Assembly (NCBI GenBank): GCA_030549775.1 | Contig: CM060174.1 | Location: 15,046,193-15,110,192 of the forward strand | Direction of reading: 5' to 3' | DNA: 64,000 bases | From: Tamarix chinensis | Lineage: Eukaryota > Streptophyta > Magnoliopsida > Caryophyllales > Tamaricaceae | Shown: positions 1-12,688 of the stretch, one piece after another | How positions within the stretch are numbered: position 1 is the stretch's first letter | Layout of the letters: each line of letters opens with the position of its first letter | The notes under the pieces: generated by a model | Told to the model about the DNA's origin: nothing | What the model saw: only the letters and a program-made list of their open reading frames with translations | Databases searched by the model: none | Program-made: the position numbers and the translations under genes

Positions 1-2217
1 ACACCGATAGTTGCAACGTATATTGATTAACAGAAAAAATAGAGCAGCGTATTGTATGGTGGTTTTCTCGGAGGTAGTCGATTCGACAATAGTATTGCAT
101 AGAAATAAAAAGGGAAAACGAAAACTTAATGAAATAGAGAAATCATACTTTTTAAAAATTATGAAACATATTTGTGTACGTGTTAAAAAAAATTGATACT
201 CACAATGATAAATTTTTTAAATTATAAAATACGTCTGCGTTCCACAGTCAGAACATGCATCCTTAAAGTTGACACACGGAATTCCGACGAACGTTTCTTA
301 TCCAATCCTGCATAGGTCCATCCCGCCTCTCAACTAGCGCCTTTAGCTTACTGGCTGCTCGCTGTCAAGGACTTTGGCCGAGGTGCTGAACCACCCATTT
401 CTGTACTCTCTTCTTATCGACGGTTACCGGTAAGTTTAGTATCGTCTCTTCCCTCATTCTCCATCTTTCCTTCTGTGTCACCCGCTTATTAATTGGAACG
501 GATGCTTATACGAAGTTCCCTGCTTGAGAGCCAGTGTGTATTTATTTGATGATAGAGTTCATAATTCGGAATGTAATATGTCAATTCTGTTGTTTATGGG
601 CTGAATTGCTGCCAAGATGGGTTATTCATTGGGGTTTGGATCCTCGTCTTCCACCCCTCATTTGAAGTAGCCAAAATGATCTTCTAAATGCAAACACGGC
701 TGGTCTTGAATCATTTTGAATAATGAGTTCATAGATAGTGACCTAGATTATGTATAGTTAAGCGCATTAGACATTATAATAAACGCGCTTTAGATACAAA
801 CTCGATATTTGGATTGTGAAACTGCTATAAGCCTGTATAAAAATCTTCTGTAATCAATATGTTGATGATAACAAATAGTATATTGATCACTGATCAGTAC
901 ATACCAAACAATATAATTTGCCACTCCAAAACTTCATTGGGGTTAGACTCCTTACTAGTGCAATGAGAACATTACCCATGATAGGATGCCATGGCGTGGA
1001 AGGATAGTGTGGCTTACTTTAAGTAGGTAGTCTAGTATTTTATATGTTGTGTCTCTCCCTGTTTTGCCTTGCATAGAATTTGATGTGCTGGCCTGTGTTG
1101 CAGATAATAATTCGTTTGTTAGTGGGCTCTTGTCATGTGCGTTTTGTCATTGGTTGCTTTTGGTATTGCTATTATTTATGTATTTGCTTGTTTTTTTACT
1201 ATTATTACGACTTATATTATTATTAGTATCATTATTATTTTTTACCTTACCAAAAATTGTTATGAATATTGCCACTTTATTTACTTTTATGCTTCACATT
1301 TTTTGGCTTCCTAATATATCTTTTCAAATTAGTTTTCTTAGGGCTATTGGATGCTGTTTATTAGCCTGCAAGTAAAGCTTTAAAAGCAATTCAGATCTTT
1401 TTTTGCTCAAGCTCATTTATTAAAGGAACCGAGCTTGAGCCTATATTTTGGGCTTGTTAAGATGACTAGCCCAACTTCATTGGCTATCATTGAGCTAAAG
1501 CAGAGCTCATATTATTGACTTAATCAAGAATATTGCGGTTTTGACAAGGTTCAAATGTGTTTAACCTTACATCCCTAGATAAAATGAGCCTAGTTCAAAC
1601 AAACTAACTTGCATCATTTAAATATGAATTCGATTATGACTCAACAAGACTTATGAGGAAGTGAGAGAGTTATTAGTATGAGAAAAGTTAAAGGAAATTG
1701 CAGAATTAATGAGAACTATTCATGATTTGCATCATGATACTCTTTCATAGTAGTTATTAACAAGCAGACACATGAACACTTAAACAACCTAGCCCATGAA
1801 CAAACAAGTTGAAGCCTTCTCAGCTGAGGCTTAGCTTGTTTATTAGATGAGCCAAACTTGAGCTTTTATGCTTGGCTTGTTCATTGAACGAGTGGAGTTT
1901 GATTGAGCATTATCGACTTGGGTTCGAGCTTGCTCATGAAAGGCTTTGTATGTTTGTACTTGTAGCCCTATATATAAGCTAGTAAAGGTGAGATTATGTG
2001 CATTTGGACCTCTTTGACCCTATCAATGACGGAATTCATGCTAATGTTGTAGTCGCATTAGACTTGATGTTTCACTTTCATTTTTTGTAAGGTAAACAGT
2101 CTTATTCATTGATGTGATAATGTAATTTAAAATAATTTTAATGGCATAATTATTATTTCGTATCAGGCACTCTACTGGGGTTTGGACAATTGCTAGTAAG
2201 ATAAAGACAGGAAAGGG
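1..2217 (+). promoter_or_regulatory. Upstream region and possible spliced 5' UTR of the carrier gene
   Basis: No coding sequence is supported here. A strong donor-like site (ACCG|GTAAGT) lies at 429/430 after a GC-richer stretch from about 300. An acceptor-like TATCAG ends at 2166, 51 bases before the carrier start codon. This would fit a non-coding first exon near 300-429, a 1.7-kb leader intron and a second exon starting at 2167. That model is inference; transcript data would decide it. The stretch 1390-1970 contains GAGCTTGAGC-type motifs and ends in CATCCCTA-like sequence, and looks like decayed hAT MITE material. Confidence 0.35.
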
Positions 2218-5200
2218 ATGTCAAGTGCCATTGCGAACGGCCTTGCAGGTGCAGGAGGGGGTGTGGTTGCACTAATTATAACTTACCCCCTCCTAACGGT
2301 ATTGCTCTGTCATTGTTAAATAGTTTATTATAATATGAAGGAATGTAAAAGCATGTGTTTGCAGGTCAATACCCGACAACAAACTGAAAGGGTTGTCAAG
2401 AAAGGACTTCAACAGCATCATGGATCTCATGATTCTCATCCCCCTACTATTCTCCGTTCTGGAAACACACTTGTTCAACTTCTCCAGGTTAGCTTAAATT
2501 TATGGGTATAGTGATTTATCAGCAAAACTGGTCATTTCATGTTTTTGTGTAAGAGCATTGGTGAGTTGTAGGATTTGGCGATTATAGCAAAAACCAAGTT
2601 GATAGAATTGCTGTGTCCAAGCAATTACTTAATTTCAACAAAAAGATTTTGTTCATGAAAGGATTAATTTTTATTTTTCTTCAAAGAATGAACCTTTACA
2701 AGGTTGTCTTTTCGTTTCTTTGAAGCAATCTCTGTATCTTATTGACACTTCTTTAATAATCCATTTTTTGTTTTGTTAGCTTACTGATATCTTTTGCCTG
2801 TTCCAAATATCAGGTTATCAAAGGTGAAGGTTGGGGTGGACTCTATAGTGGTTTGAAGCCTTCTCTTTTTGGAACTATTGCTTCACAGGTATATTTAGTT
2901 TACAGTGAAACAAACTGTGGGCAAGATGGTAATTTTGATACAGTGGTGTGTAATAGTGGATCCAGTTTATGTGGATTACATCCCTTGTATATCTCTGGCA
3001 CTCTGTCTATCAATAGGTTTGAACTGGAATCACCATGGATTGCAGTGCTGATAACTGTTACTTTCTCTGGCAATAAATTTGTGGCATTCTTGTCGGCTTC
3101 TTGAGCAACGGATTAATTTCTTCTTCTTGTTGTTAGGGTGTCTATTACTACTTCTATCAAGTTTTCAAGAACAAGGCTGAGTCAGTTGCAGCTGCACGTA
3201 AAGTTAAAGGCCTAGGTGATGGCTATGTTGGCCTGTTTTCATGGATGATAGTTGCTGCACTTGCTGGGTGAACAATCTGATTTGTAGATTCTCTTTCTTT
3301 CCCTTTCTTTTACCTCCTCTCTTTAAACTTATACATATTGGTGGAGTTTTGGTTTATTTTTTATTATATGACCTGAGTTGGTTTTCTGTCAATGAAAATC
3401 TTTTAGTTTTCCTATATTTCTCCTGATGGAGCAAATTGATGAAAGATATAATTTACTGTTTTTGATATGGATTCACATGCAACAAATTGTGATCTTTCAT
3501 TCTATCCTCGGGTTTCTTTGGGCTTTTGCCTTAATCAATGTCACATTTTTATTCTCCAATTCTTGCAGATCTGTAAATGTTCTGCTGACAAATCCAATCT
3601 GGGTGCTCGTTACTCGTATGCAGGTGGCTTGCTGTCATTTTACTTTAGTGCAACTCTATCACAACATCAAATTTAAATGCTTATATATCTAAGACCTTGT
3701 TATTCTCAAGGTGCTCTGGTTCTGATACAAATCTTTATCTTTCTTTTTTTCCTTCTGCCATTCACAGTTTATACTCGTGATTTTGATGTAAATTGACCTG
3801 ATAATGTCCTATCTGTAAATGGGTCCAGCATTTCAATAGAAGAAAAGATTGGAAACATGAGAGGAGAGAAAAGGCCTGACCTAGCTATTTGTGTGCCATA
3901 TTGTTACATGTAGAAAGGGCTTTTCTTATAGATGTTATACGCCCTCGCCAGCAGGCTCTGGAGCTTCCTCTGAAGTGACAGCTGCCAAATACAATGTTCA
4001 TAACATGTAATGATAAAAGAATTTCCATTTGCTAGAAACAGATTATAAAGGTTGAATAATATGCATAGAAGTTGAAGCTTCTAGCCCATGCAATAAAACT
4101 GCGGTTGTGGTGTTGCAGCATCAGAGTGTCATAAACAATATTTTATATGTTGTAGCTTGATATTTTATTTTTTAATGTTTTTCAAAATAAATATTAGCAA
4201 ATATTGGTATCGTATCGGCAAATACCGGCTGATGATAACATATTGCCGTTAAATATTTGAAATTCTAAAAGATTTGCATATCATCAATTTTGCGTATCGG
4301 TTGACCCAAAATCTGATAAATATTGGCCGATATTATATATCGGGACCGATATTTAATTGTATGCTCTAGCCTAAATTACGGTCATGATACCTTGGTATCG
4401 ACGCATCACAAACGATAAATTATGTATCGCAGTTATCTCGACGTGAATTTTTATTTTTATTTCACTATATACTTTAATTATTATTTATTGATCATTTGAA
4501 TATAAATATTTAATAAATTAGTGTTTTATATTATATTAGAAATATTTAAGTGAGTCATTATATGCTAAATTGCCCTAACAGCCTCAAATTTACCTTGGAA
4601 TAAAAAAAAAACATGTTATTTAGTAGGACAAGTAAAGGTAACAAATAACAATACTTTACTATTGTTCAATAGTAACTTGGTTTAAGATATATATAGTAAA
4701 TGAATAAGAAAAAATTATCATGCATGCTTTTTTGAATAGATTTAAGAATTCTCCATAAATTGCTAATTTATCGGCAATTTATCCCAATTTATCACCGATA
4801 TTTTCTGAATTATCAGTGATATCAATTTACCTGCGATTAATCAGCCGATATATGTGAAATTTTAAATCATAGCATATCGGTAATTTCACATTACGACTGA
4901 CCAAAAAACCGCTAGCGGTCGCTACACTATAGCGGAACCGCTATTTAATTGGACGCCTACAAGTCATTGGTTTGAGTGCACGACTTCTATTCTCAGTGTA
5001 TGCATTCTGGTAAAGGATGATTTTATATGGCTAAAAATGTCCCTTTTTTTTTCCCTATCTGGGCTTGTCAAAGTAAATGAATAAAAGAGAGAGATGCTAC
5101 TAGGGTATAGATATTATGACTCAAAATAGGTTTAGGATAGTTATTTGTCTAACATCCAAATAGGCTCTGATAAGGATTCTTATTCTTCTCCCTTTATAAA

Positions 5201-8200
5201 TACATGAATATTTTCACAGTCTAAAGAAAGGATTTATTTAATTATTCTACTAGAGAAGTTTGGGATTTATATTTGGGATATATGAGAAATACAGAGGTCC
5301 TGTGTTTATTAATACAAATTATACTTTCTCACAAATTATTTTGATGTGTTTTTTAACAAAAAACCGATAGTAAGGAAATTAACACGGGAGTCTCGTATTT
5401 TCTAAACACAAACCGTGTTTTTTCTTTATTTTTGAAACACGTTGTTTTGCCCCATAGGGTTTTTTCTTGAATAAAAGAGATATGAAATAACCCTAGCTGT
5501 TAAGTTGTGTGACCCACTTTCTTCTTCTTCTCTATAGAATTCTCTATTGATTAGAGAATTGTATATTTGTATAATTGATTGATTGATTGATTGATTAGTA
5601 TAATTATCTTATAATTATACAAGAGCACGAATAAAGATATCTACTTTTCTCTCAATAGTTTTATTTTGTGATTGAATCTTCAATTGTTCATAATCTTGTT
5701 AATTCCGATTTTTGATTTGGATCATTTTCAATCCATGCTATTCTGCAACAGTTATTATTGTTGTCATAACTAATTATTTTCATTAATACTATTATTTGTT
5801 TTATCATTACTATCAATATTGTAAATATTAATTCATTTTATACTATTTTTGTTATTATTATCAAAATTTTATTGACTTGATCTAGTATAAAATATGGTGA
5901 GAAGAACAATCTCTTTGCCCTACACCACCCAACAAAAAGAAAAGGAGAGCAGATACATTCCAACATATACAGCTTCAATCTTTGCTATTGTGCCATTCTT
6001 CCTTTTTCCTTGTTTCATGAACATATCATCACGTCTGCCATGTGCATGTTTGGAAGAAAAATGTGCTTAAATGTAACAATGGGAAAGAGAAATAGATTAG
6101 AGTCCTTCATGCAATCCATTAGTGATGAATTTTGGAACTATTAAATGCTTATTTTGCATTATCAAGAACTTCTTATTTGCGAGTTGGTTCCTGTCTTTCC
6201 TTTTCTTCCTGAATTTTTGCTTTCCCATAGCCATCTTTGCTTGGTCCTTTTGAAATATTCCTGTTGTGAAAATGAGGTACTTGAATAAAAAGAGAGAAAC
6301 AGAAGTGCTTGCTCCATGCTGCAATATAGCGACACACACAAACATACTTTGGCACATGACATATCTTGCATTGAGTTCAAATTCTGAATTTTCTTTTTCA
6401 CAGAACTATTTGAGGATAAAGCTCAAATAGCAGCTATTCACATGTGTTTATGTACCATGGATAAAACTATTAATTAATGGTGTCATGGCTAAGTTTATAT
6501 GTGTTTCTAGACCCACACTCAAGCAGAAAGGAAAATAATGGAGAGTAAGAGGGAGTTGCTGCTCAAAGAAGCTTCGGAAAGTGGTTTAGTTAATCCCTCT
6601 GCCCTGGAAGACAAATTGAGTGAACTTGAATCACAGAAACCTGATAATTATGGAACATTGCAAGCGGTAATGCATATTTTTTTTTGGTTTAATTTTACTG
6701 CCAAAATTAATTCATGAATGATTTGCATCTATTGGTCTATCTTTGTAGGTTTCAAAATAAAGCAATAAATCTCTGTTGTTGATGCGTGAGGTACATGATT
6801 TTTGTCTGAAAATTGTCAGGCTGGGGAGGTTTACAATGAAGCTGGAATTGCTGGATTCTGGAAGGGGATTGTTCCTACTCTTATAATGGTTTGTTGTTTC
6901 CACCTCCAAAAGGACCATGAATCACGCATGCTTTCCAACTATTCTTGTTAACTAAAGTTAAATGATCCTTAGGTGTGCAATCCTTCAATTCAATTCATGA
7001 TCTATGAGACCTCGTTGAGGTATCTTAAGGAAAAACGGTCAGCCAACAAGCAACATATCAAAGTAGTTTCTGCATTGGAGGTACTAATCCTTGAAGAAAA
7101 GTACTTGTATTTAATTGAAAATGCTATCTGGAAAGAATTTTGAACCTTGGTTGCCTTGTTTATTTACGTTCCAATCTATGCTAAGAACAACTTATGAACT
7201 CAATCTAAGTGTTTTCCTAGCTTTTGGTATTTTCTATGTGCCCCATATATATGAATGGGAGTTGTTTTATGAATAGGCCTTTTGGTGATGTTTCAATGTA
7301 GAAATCATTTAAATTGTTTTTGTGATAGGTATGTAGATGGACTTGCAGGGATTGATAATATTTTCTCTTATGTGAGTTTGCATTAGGATGCTTTACTATA
7401 TTTATAGGTTGGTCAAATTGTCTAAGCATACGCTCCAGTCCTAGGTTATTATCTACTGATTTTATAGAGAAAGCCGTTATTTGTCACTAATTTTTAACAG
7501 CCATAGTACTCTTCATAGTAGATTGATAGAGTATAAGTGAGCTCTTAAATCCACCTACTGTTGTAATGACGAAACTATTTTTACTCTTTTAGCTCACTCT
7601 ACCTTGAAGCCTGAAGGTTTAGTGGTGGTTCTCCATTCAGAAGCTTTTGGGCCTTGCAAGCCCGTTGCAAGTTCCTAATTTGAGTGTGGTATCATTGTTT
7701 CTTAGCCTAGTCTGGAGCTTATAGGATACTACAAGAGTTTATAGGATTATGATGATGAATTTGGAGCTATCTCATACATTTCTTTGTAATAGAAGGATAC
7801 AAAAAGACTTCCCTCATGTTTGGTAAAATTAGCTTATATCTTATAAGTTGTAGTGCATGTTTGACAAAACTAGCTTGAAAACTTATAAGCTGTAAGCTAC
7901 TTGGAGTATCTTTTTAAAAATAAGATTATAAGTTAATAAAAAACTATTTTTCAGAAAAAAGTTTTTTTTTTTAAAGTTGATTTCAATAAGCTAAAAGCTA
8001 TTTTATAATCCCTTCGTCTCATTTTGTTTAGCCTTTTAGATTAAGAACATTATGGTTGACAACTAAAGTTATTTTCCCACATTAGCCATATTTGTTATAG
8101 GCAATGAAAAGAGATTAACATTTAAATGCAAACAAAGTGTAGTTTTGTAATTGCGTAAAATATTTTTCATTAAATGAATGTTATTTAAGAAAGGCGGACA

Positions 8201-11200
8201 TTTATTTTGGGACATCCATAAAAAGAATAATACCCAAACAAAATGGGACGGAGGGAGTGAGCTTGTTTTGGCCTTGTCAAACATACTGAAAACCTCAAAC
8301 TTTAGTCAAGCCAACAACAAATTCAAAAGTAGGGCCATATATATAAGCTATAGTATTACCATAATTTCAAAGTGCAATATTAATAATACCACTGTGTGAG
8401 TCACAGCTGTAATCCTCAATCAACCATTGTATTTCCATCGCTTGTTGTGCACTTTGCAATCAAATCCCAGAAGCAGGCTACCGATTTTTCTGGACCTTCA
8501 TTAACCAACATCCCCATATTGGTGCTCAATATTGCCACACGCTACCAAATTTGGTTTCGTGCAGCACTGATGTCGCCACTCTCTACCGTGTTTGGTCAAA
8601 TCTCAAAGTCCTCGTTGTCAATCTTACTCTGCCATCTCTAGCCCTTCGAGAAGGGGAAACAAATTGATTTTGATTTCTCATTTGATAAAAAAGCCATTTG
8701 ACTCAATTAAAAAAGTTCAATGTTTTTTGACAAGCTAAAAAAGTTTACTATTATATTACTTTATTGTGTGTTGCCTTTGTTCTCACCAAGAAATGAAGAT
8801 TTTCGAGCCTTGCAGCAAAAGGTGAAAAAATTAGCTGAAGTTCAAGAGCGATTGAGCATGAGGAAAATATGATTATAGAGCTCTCTATTGGTATTAACGA
8901 CATGACTAAGCAAAAGGAACCTTGTGGTCTTATCACTCCTGCAGAAGTTCATCTTCAAATTGTTCCATTTCAGCCTCCTCTCACTTAGAAATCAACTTCC
9001 TCATCAAGGTAACTAATCTTCCTGATATTAATGGGAAAGAAGACCTAGATAAACTATTTTAATGGTTCAATATGGTAGAAAATATTTTTTGTACGAAGGG
9101 TCCAAGAATCTGATGGCTGCTACTTGCTTCACTTCACCAGTTATGCCAGTCTGTGGTTGAACAATCTCAACCACCAGCGCTGGCTTCAATTACAGGATCC
9201 AATGATAGAGCAGGTTGGAGCTAGCTATGTCAAGTTATGATGGACAAATTTACTTATTTAACTATGAATAAGATCTATATTACCCATTTTGTAATGGGAA
9301 ATTGTAATGTTAATACTTTTATACACGGTAGTTAGCAGCTCAATGTGCCTTTAAAGAGAACCCCACCAGGAAGTCATTCAATATATTGGTGGGCTTTGTG
9401 AAGCCATCTAATATGCGTTAAAGGGTGAAGTTTCTCCTTTGTTAACTTTGGTTTCTTTTGCTCAAGATGCAAACCAAAAGACTCGCTTTTGGCAATAGTC
9501 GTTCGGAAATGCTTACAGCATAGCACCTAGTCTACTCATGTAACTATTTTTAATATTACAAAAGAAAGATGAACTATCTTGGAATTGAGTGTCAACCTTC
9601 AGAGACCGCCTGAATTGATTACTCAGATAGTACATCGCTGATGGTTCTGTTTGAAACTTTTTCGGAAGATAATTTTTTTTTTTCTGGATAGTTAGAAAGC
9701 AATAACTAGACATCATCTTCACCATCATCATCAAGCGCACAACTGCCCTAATATAGATATTTGTTTTGAGAAGGTAGAATCAACTGAGTTTAACTAATTC
9801 AACAAAGATAGGTTTTCCATATTCAATTGACTTGATATCTGTAATTATTCTCGACAGGTTTTTCTTTTGGGGGCATTAGCAAAACTGGGAGCTACTGTTG
9901 CTACATATCCTTTACTGGTGGTCAAGGTGAGGTTGGCTTCTGTTTGTCAAAAATGTCATTGTGCTTGCCCCCAATTGTGAACCTTTAAACCGATAGCTCC
10001 TCGTTTTGGATAGGATGATGCGTCTTACTTCTCATATTTTCAAAATGTTTATTTAGCATACTCTTTAGATGTAGCATAGTATCTTAGGGGCATACCTTGA
10101 GTTTTGCGAACATATCTTACAGTGTGCATCTGCGAATTATCATTGTAGTAGTCACAACCTTGTTCAATTCTTTGAGCTTTATTTGCCATATCATGCCAGT
10201 TTTCCCTGCTTAATGCATCTTATCGTATTTTCATGAGAAAATGCTGTGTAATTAAACAAATGAACCAGTTGGGAAAGTGAACTCAAGAGTATTTTACTTT
10301 CCTGCCATCCAACCAAAAGCGTGATGACTTGATGTGACGATTATAAGCAGCTTTGTAAGACAAAGCTCGACCCCAGCACCACCAAGTGAATATATGCCAT
10401 GTACCCTCTTAGGTGGAATGTTAATTAAAATGCTTCTAATTCGCATATGATCTTTATTTATTTATTTATTTCCTATTACTTATGTAGCGTTACAAGTGGA
10501 AATGGGGTTAATTGTGACAGAGATTTAGTGTTACGCCATGGTAAATTAAATTGTGATTTTTGTTGCTATTTGCAGTCGAGGCTTCAAGCAAAGCAGGACA
10601 TTGGTGGTAACACGTCATTAAGATATTCAGGTTTGTTCTAGAGGAATCTTTAACCATATGCTTCATCTCACTGATCCTCTGCTGCTGTTTTATATATGTG
10701 GGAACCTCATCTAGGAATGTAGGCCAAGTCACTGCCTTGCAATCATGCAATCATTGCATAACTTCAGATAGTAAGGATATAAGATATGGGACTTCTGTTG
10801 CCTTAGAATCTTCTTTTAAGAAACTTTCATTAGATAGATCTACTAGCATATTTTTTGAACCATTGCTAGCATTCCCAGCATGTTTGGTGAGAGTTCTACA
10901 TGTCCCCATCTCCTGAGTTCAATCCATACAATTAAATTGTGGTGTCGCTATAATGTAGCAGCCACTATTTAGCAGATTCGATTATGGGTTAGCTGCAAAG
11001 CAAAGTTATTGATACGCCGCAGTTTTAAAATTTCACACATCAAGCACTGATCCAATAATTCAATAAATCAGGAAATATCACCAATTTGTCGGCGATTTAT
11101 TGAAAATTCCTAAATCTTTCGAAAAAGTATGTATGATGATTTCTTCTTATTCATTTAATATATATATATTGAGTCAAGTTATTATTGAATTATAATAAAG

Positions 11201-12627
11201 TGTTGTTGTTTATTACCTTCGTCTCCCATTAAATAATGTCTTTTTTTTTATTCCAAGATAAATTTAGGGTTATTAGGACAGTTTAACATATAATAATTAA
11301 TTTAAATGCTTTTAACGTAATATAAGATACTAATTTATTGAATATTTATATTTAAATGATCAATAAATAATAATTAGAGCATATGGTGAAATAAAAATAA
11401 GAATTCATGCCACAACGATTGTGACTTATAATTTATTGTTCGCGATGTTATTATACTGTGACACTGCAACTGTGATTTTATTTCTTTGTTCAATTTGTGT
11501 GAAAAATGTCTTGATTGTTTTAACATTTTGTCATATCCACTGTCCTGTTGCTTCTTTGTGGTCTAGCAACTCTTTGCTATGATTATGAGCTTGCAGCTCC
11601 GATCTTTTGGGGGAGGATCACTGAGATTCAACCCTCAGTATAATCTTTCTTGAGGTATTGTTTCTTTTGTTTGAGACCCTGAGGTTATAGCTCCTTTTTG
11701 TTTGTTACCTGCGGGGTAGCTTAGGCTTGAATATGTTAGAAAGTTATACCTGGGTAAAAAAAAAAAAAAGTTTGGATCAAACTGTGTTGGACTTACGCAA
11801 GGACAATGCGATCTCTGTTTGTATGTGGACTTCCACTGGTCCCGGGGATGATAAGTAGAGACCCCTCTGACGGCAGAGTCAGAGGAATTCTAGATTCGAC
11901 TAACTTGGCGATTATTAATGGACCGTTTACAGCAGGCCCACGAAAATAAAAATTGTTTTAAAGTAATTTGAGTGAAAAAGTAGTACTGTGAAAAAACTTT
12001 TTATATAAGTAGCAGTTCAGGTCAAAATAATCATGCAACATTATGCTGCAAGTAGCAGCAGACGAGCGCATTCTAAAATTTGTCCCTCAGGTGAGGTTAC
12101 GCGTCAGACGGTTGCATCCTCATCTCTGGGACCATGCATTAACTCAAAGATTAGGTTTGTTCCTTTACAAGACAAGAATTGATGTCTCTAATCTCTTTGT
12201 AATGGATGTAACTTGGTTAAGTGCGTTGCCTTTTCTTTTTAATTTTATCAATGCTGTTGAGCTCGGTTATCATAGCTCGTATCTTCTCTCGCTCTCTTCC
12301 CAAGATCTGTGTTGTTGTGTTGTGTTATCTGTCATCTTATACCCCAAAACTGTCCTATCCCGCTAGACTGTATGACAAAATTTCATGCATGGGTTGTGTA
12401 TTTGGCTTAAAAATGGCGATATATACCTCCTTACAGGTACAATTGATGCAATAATCAAGATGATTCGTTATGAAGGATTGTTTGGGTTTTACAAGGGAAT
12501 GAGCACAAAGATAGTGCAAAGTGTGTTTGCGGCTTCGTTACTCTTCATGATTAAGGAAGAGCTTGTTAAGGCTTTCTTGAGTCTAGCTGATAGGAGCCGT
12601 AAGCTGCGAGTGAATGTGGTAAAATAA
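2218..12627 (+). CDS. PXN: Peroxisomal NAD carrier (mitochondrial carrier family), 11 exons
   Basis: Exons: 2218-2298, 2365-2487, 2814-2888, 3137-3267, 3569-3623, 6511-6666, 6820-6888, 6973-7080, 9858-9926, 10576-10630, 12437-12627. All ten introns are GT-AG and phases join into 370 residues ending in TAA. The product is a six-helix, three-repeat carrier. Repeat signatures are seen at Y23-P24 (YPLLTVNTRQQ), N145-P146 (NPIWVLVTRMQ) and Y283-P284 (YPLLVVKSRLQ). The accompanying G-rich loops are GWGGLYSG (74-81), GFWKG (219-223) and GFYKG (324-328). The start MSSAIANGLAGAGGG and the MSTKIVQS block are typical of plant PXN, which imports NAD into peroxisomes in exchange for AMP or related nucleotides and supports fatty-acid breakdown. 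That role is family knowledge. Arabidopsis PXN is about 331 residues; the extra length lies mainly in exon 2 (28-68) and the charged loop of exon 6 (156-207). No frame damage was seen. Confidence 0.93.
4370..4960 (+). repeat. MITE-like element in PXN intron 5, copy 1 of an inverted pair
   Basis: This AT-rich block contains motifs such as the AATTATTATTTATTGATCATTT core near 4475 and TTGGAATAAAAAAAAA near 4596. Its reverse complement recurs in intron 10 at about 10930-11480 with high similarity over most of its length. The right part carries CGCTA/TAGCG motifs (GCTAGCGGTCGCTACACTATAGCG near 4910-4935). Similar CG-rich, TATCGG-type sequence extends left to about 4200. No transposase is present. 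The superfamily is not settled because exact ends and a target duplication were not resolved. Confidence 0.6.
5146..5750 (+). mobile_element. Candidate solo LTR (copia-like) in PXN intron 5
   Basis: The block starts TGTCTAACATCC and ends CTGCAACA, giving TG...CA ends over about 605 bp. A TATA-like CTTTATAAATA lies near 5192-5203. GTTAT occurs at 5140-5144 and again at 5751-5755, so it could be a 5-bp target duplication if one extra T next to the left end is allowed. The 3' part (GAATCTTCAATTG... CAACA) resembles the U5 end of plant copia LTRs. No internal coding region follows, hence a solo LTR. The left boundary is the weakest point. Confidence 0.5.
8008..8257. mobile_element. Stowaway-like (Tc1/mariner) MITE in PXN intron 8
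   Basis: The 250-bp element begins ATCCCTTCGTCTCATTTTGTTTA and ends AAACAAAATGGGACGGAGGGAG. These are imperfect terminal inverted repeats of about 25 bp of the widespread CTCCCTCCGTCCCA type. TA precedes the left end and TG follows the right end, so one base of a TA target duplication appears to have mutated. It sits inside a further repeat with AGCTTATAAGC-type motifs (about 7820-8300), probably an older MITE. Confidence 0.7.
8940..9500 (+). pseudogene. Degenerate Ty3/gypsy-type gag fragment in PXN intron 8
   Basis: Frame-broken translation gives gag-like pieces: a segment with YASLWLNNLNHQRW near 9135-9185, then EVIQYIGGLCEAI near 9370-9410 and SFAQDANQKTRFWQ near 9457-9497. The order resembles the retrotransposon gag core, in which an LW motif is followed by a YLGGL-type motif. 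Several stops and frameshifts break it. No protease, reverse transcriptase or LTR was recognised nearby. Assignment rests on motif order only. Confidence 0.4.
10930..11480 (-). repeat. MITE-like element in PXN intron 10, copy 2 of the inverted pair
   Basis: The reverse complement matches the intron 5 element at 4370-4960. Shared stretches include ATTATTTATTGATCATTT, CTTGGAATAAAAAAAAA, AATGAATAAGAA and the CTATAATGTAGC/GCTACACTATAG pair near the outer edge. The two copies lie about 6.0 kb apart in opposite orientation in one transcription unit. Confidence 0.6.
11557..11771 (+). mobile_element. Possible tRNA-derived SINE in PXN intron 10
   Basis: GTGGTCTAGCAACT near 11558-11571 resembles a pol III A box, and GATTCAACCCTC near 11624-11635 resembles a B box. 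The unit ends in a run of A at about 11757-11771. The order of A box, B box and poly(A) over roughly 215 bp suits a plant SINE. No clear target duplication was found, so this is tentative. Confidence 0.4.
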
Positions 12628-12682
12628 AGCCTCTGCCATCTGCATGGACTCACAGAACGTTACACGAATCGACATGATTGTA

Positions 12683-12688
12683 AATAAA
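12683..12688 (+). terminator. Likely poly(A) signal of the carrier gene
   Basis: AATAAA lies 56 bases after the stop codon in an AT-rich 3' flank (TTGTAAATAAAGCATT). It is the first canonical hexamer downstream of the stop. Cleavage position is not known. Confidence 0.5.

Noticed and set aside
1049..1375. 108-residue Leu-rich frame upstream of the carrier
   Set aside because: AT-rich, TTA/TTG-driven leucine repeats, no plant ATG at the called start, no recognisable domain.
12043..12366. 107-residue frame in PXN intron 10, with CCCTCAG before GTGAGG resembling an extra exon
   Set aside because: The exon 10 to exon 11 join is exact in phase and in family sequence; an added exon would break the conserved segment between SRLQAKQ and MIRYEG.
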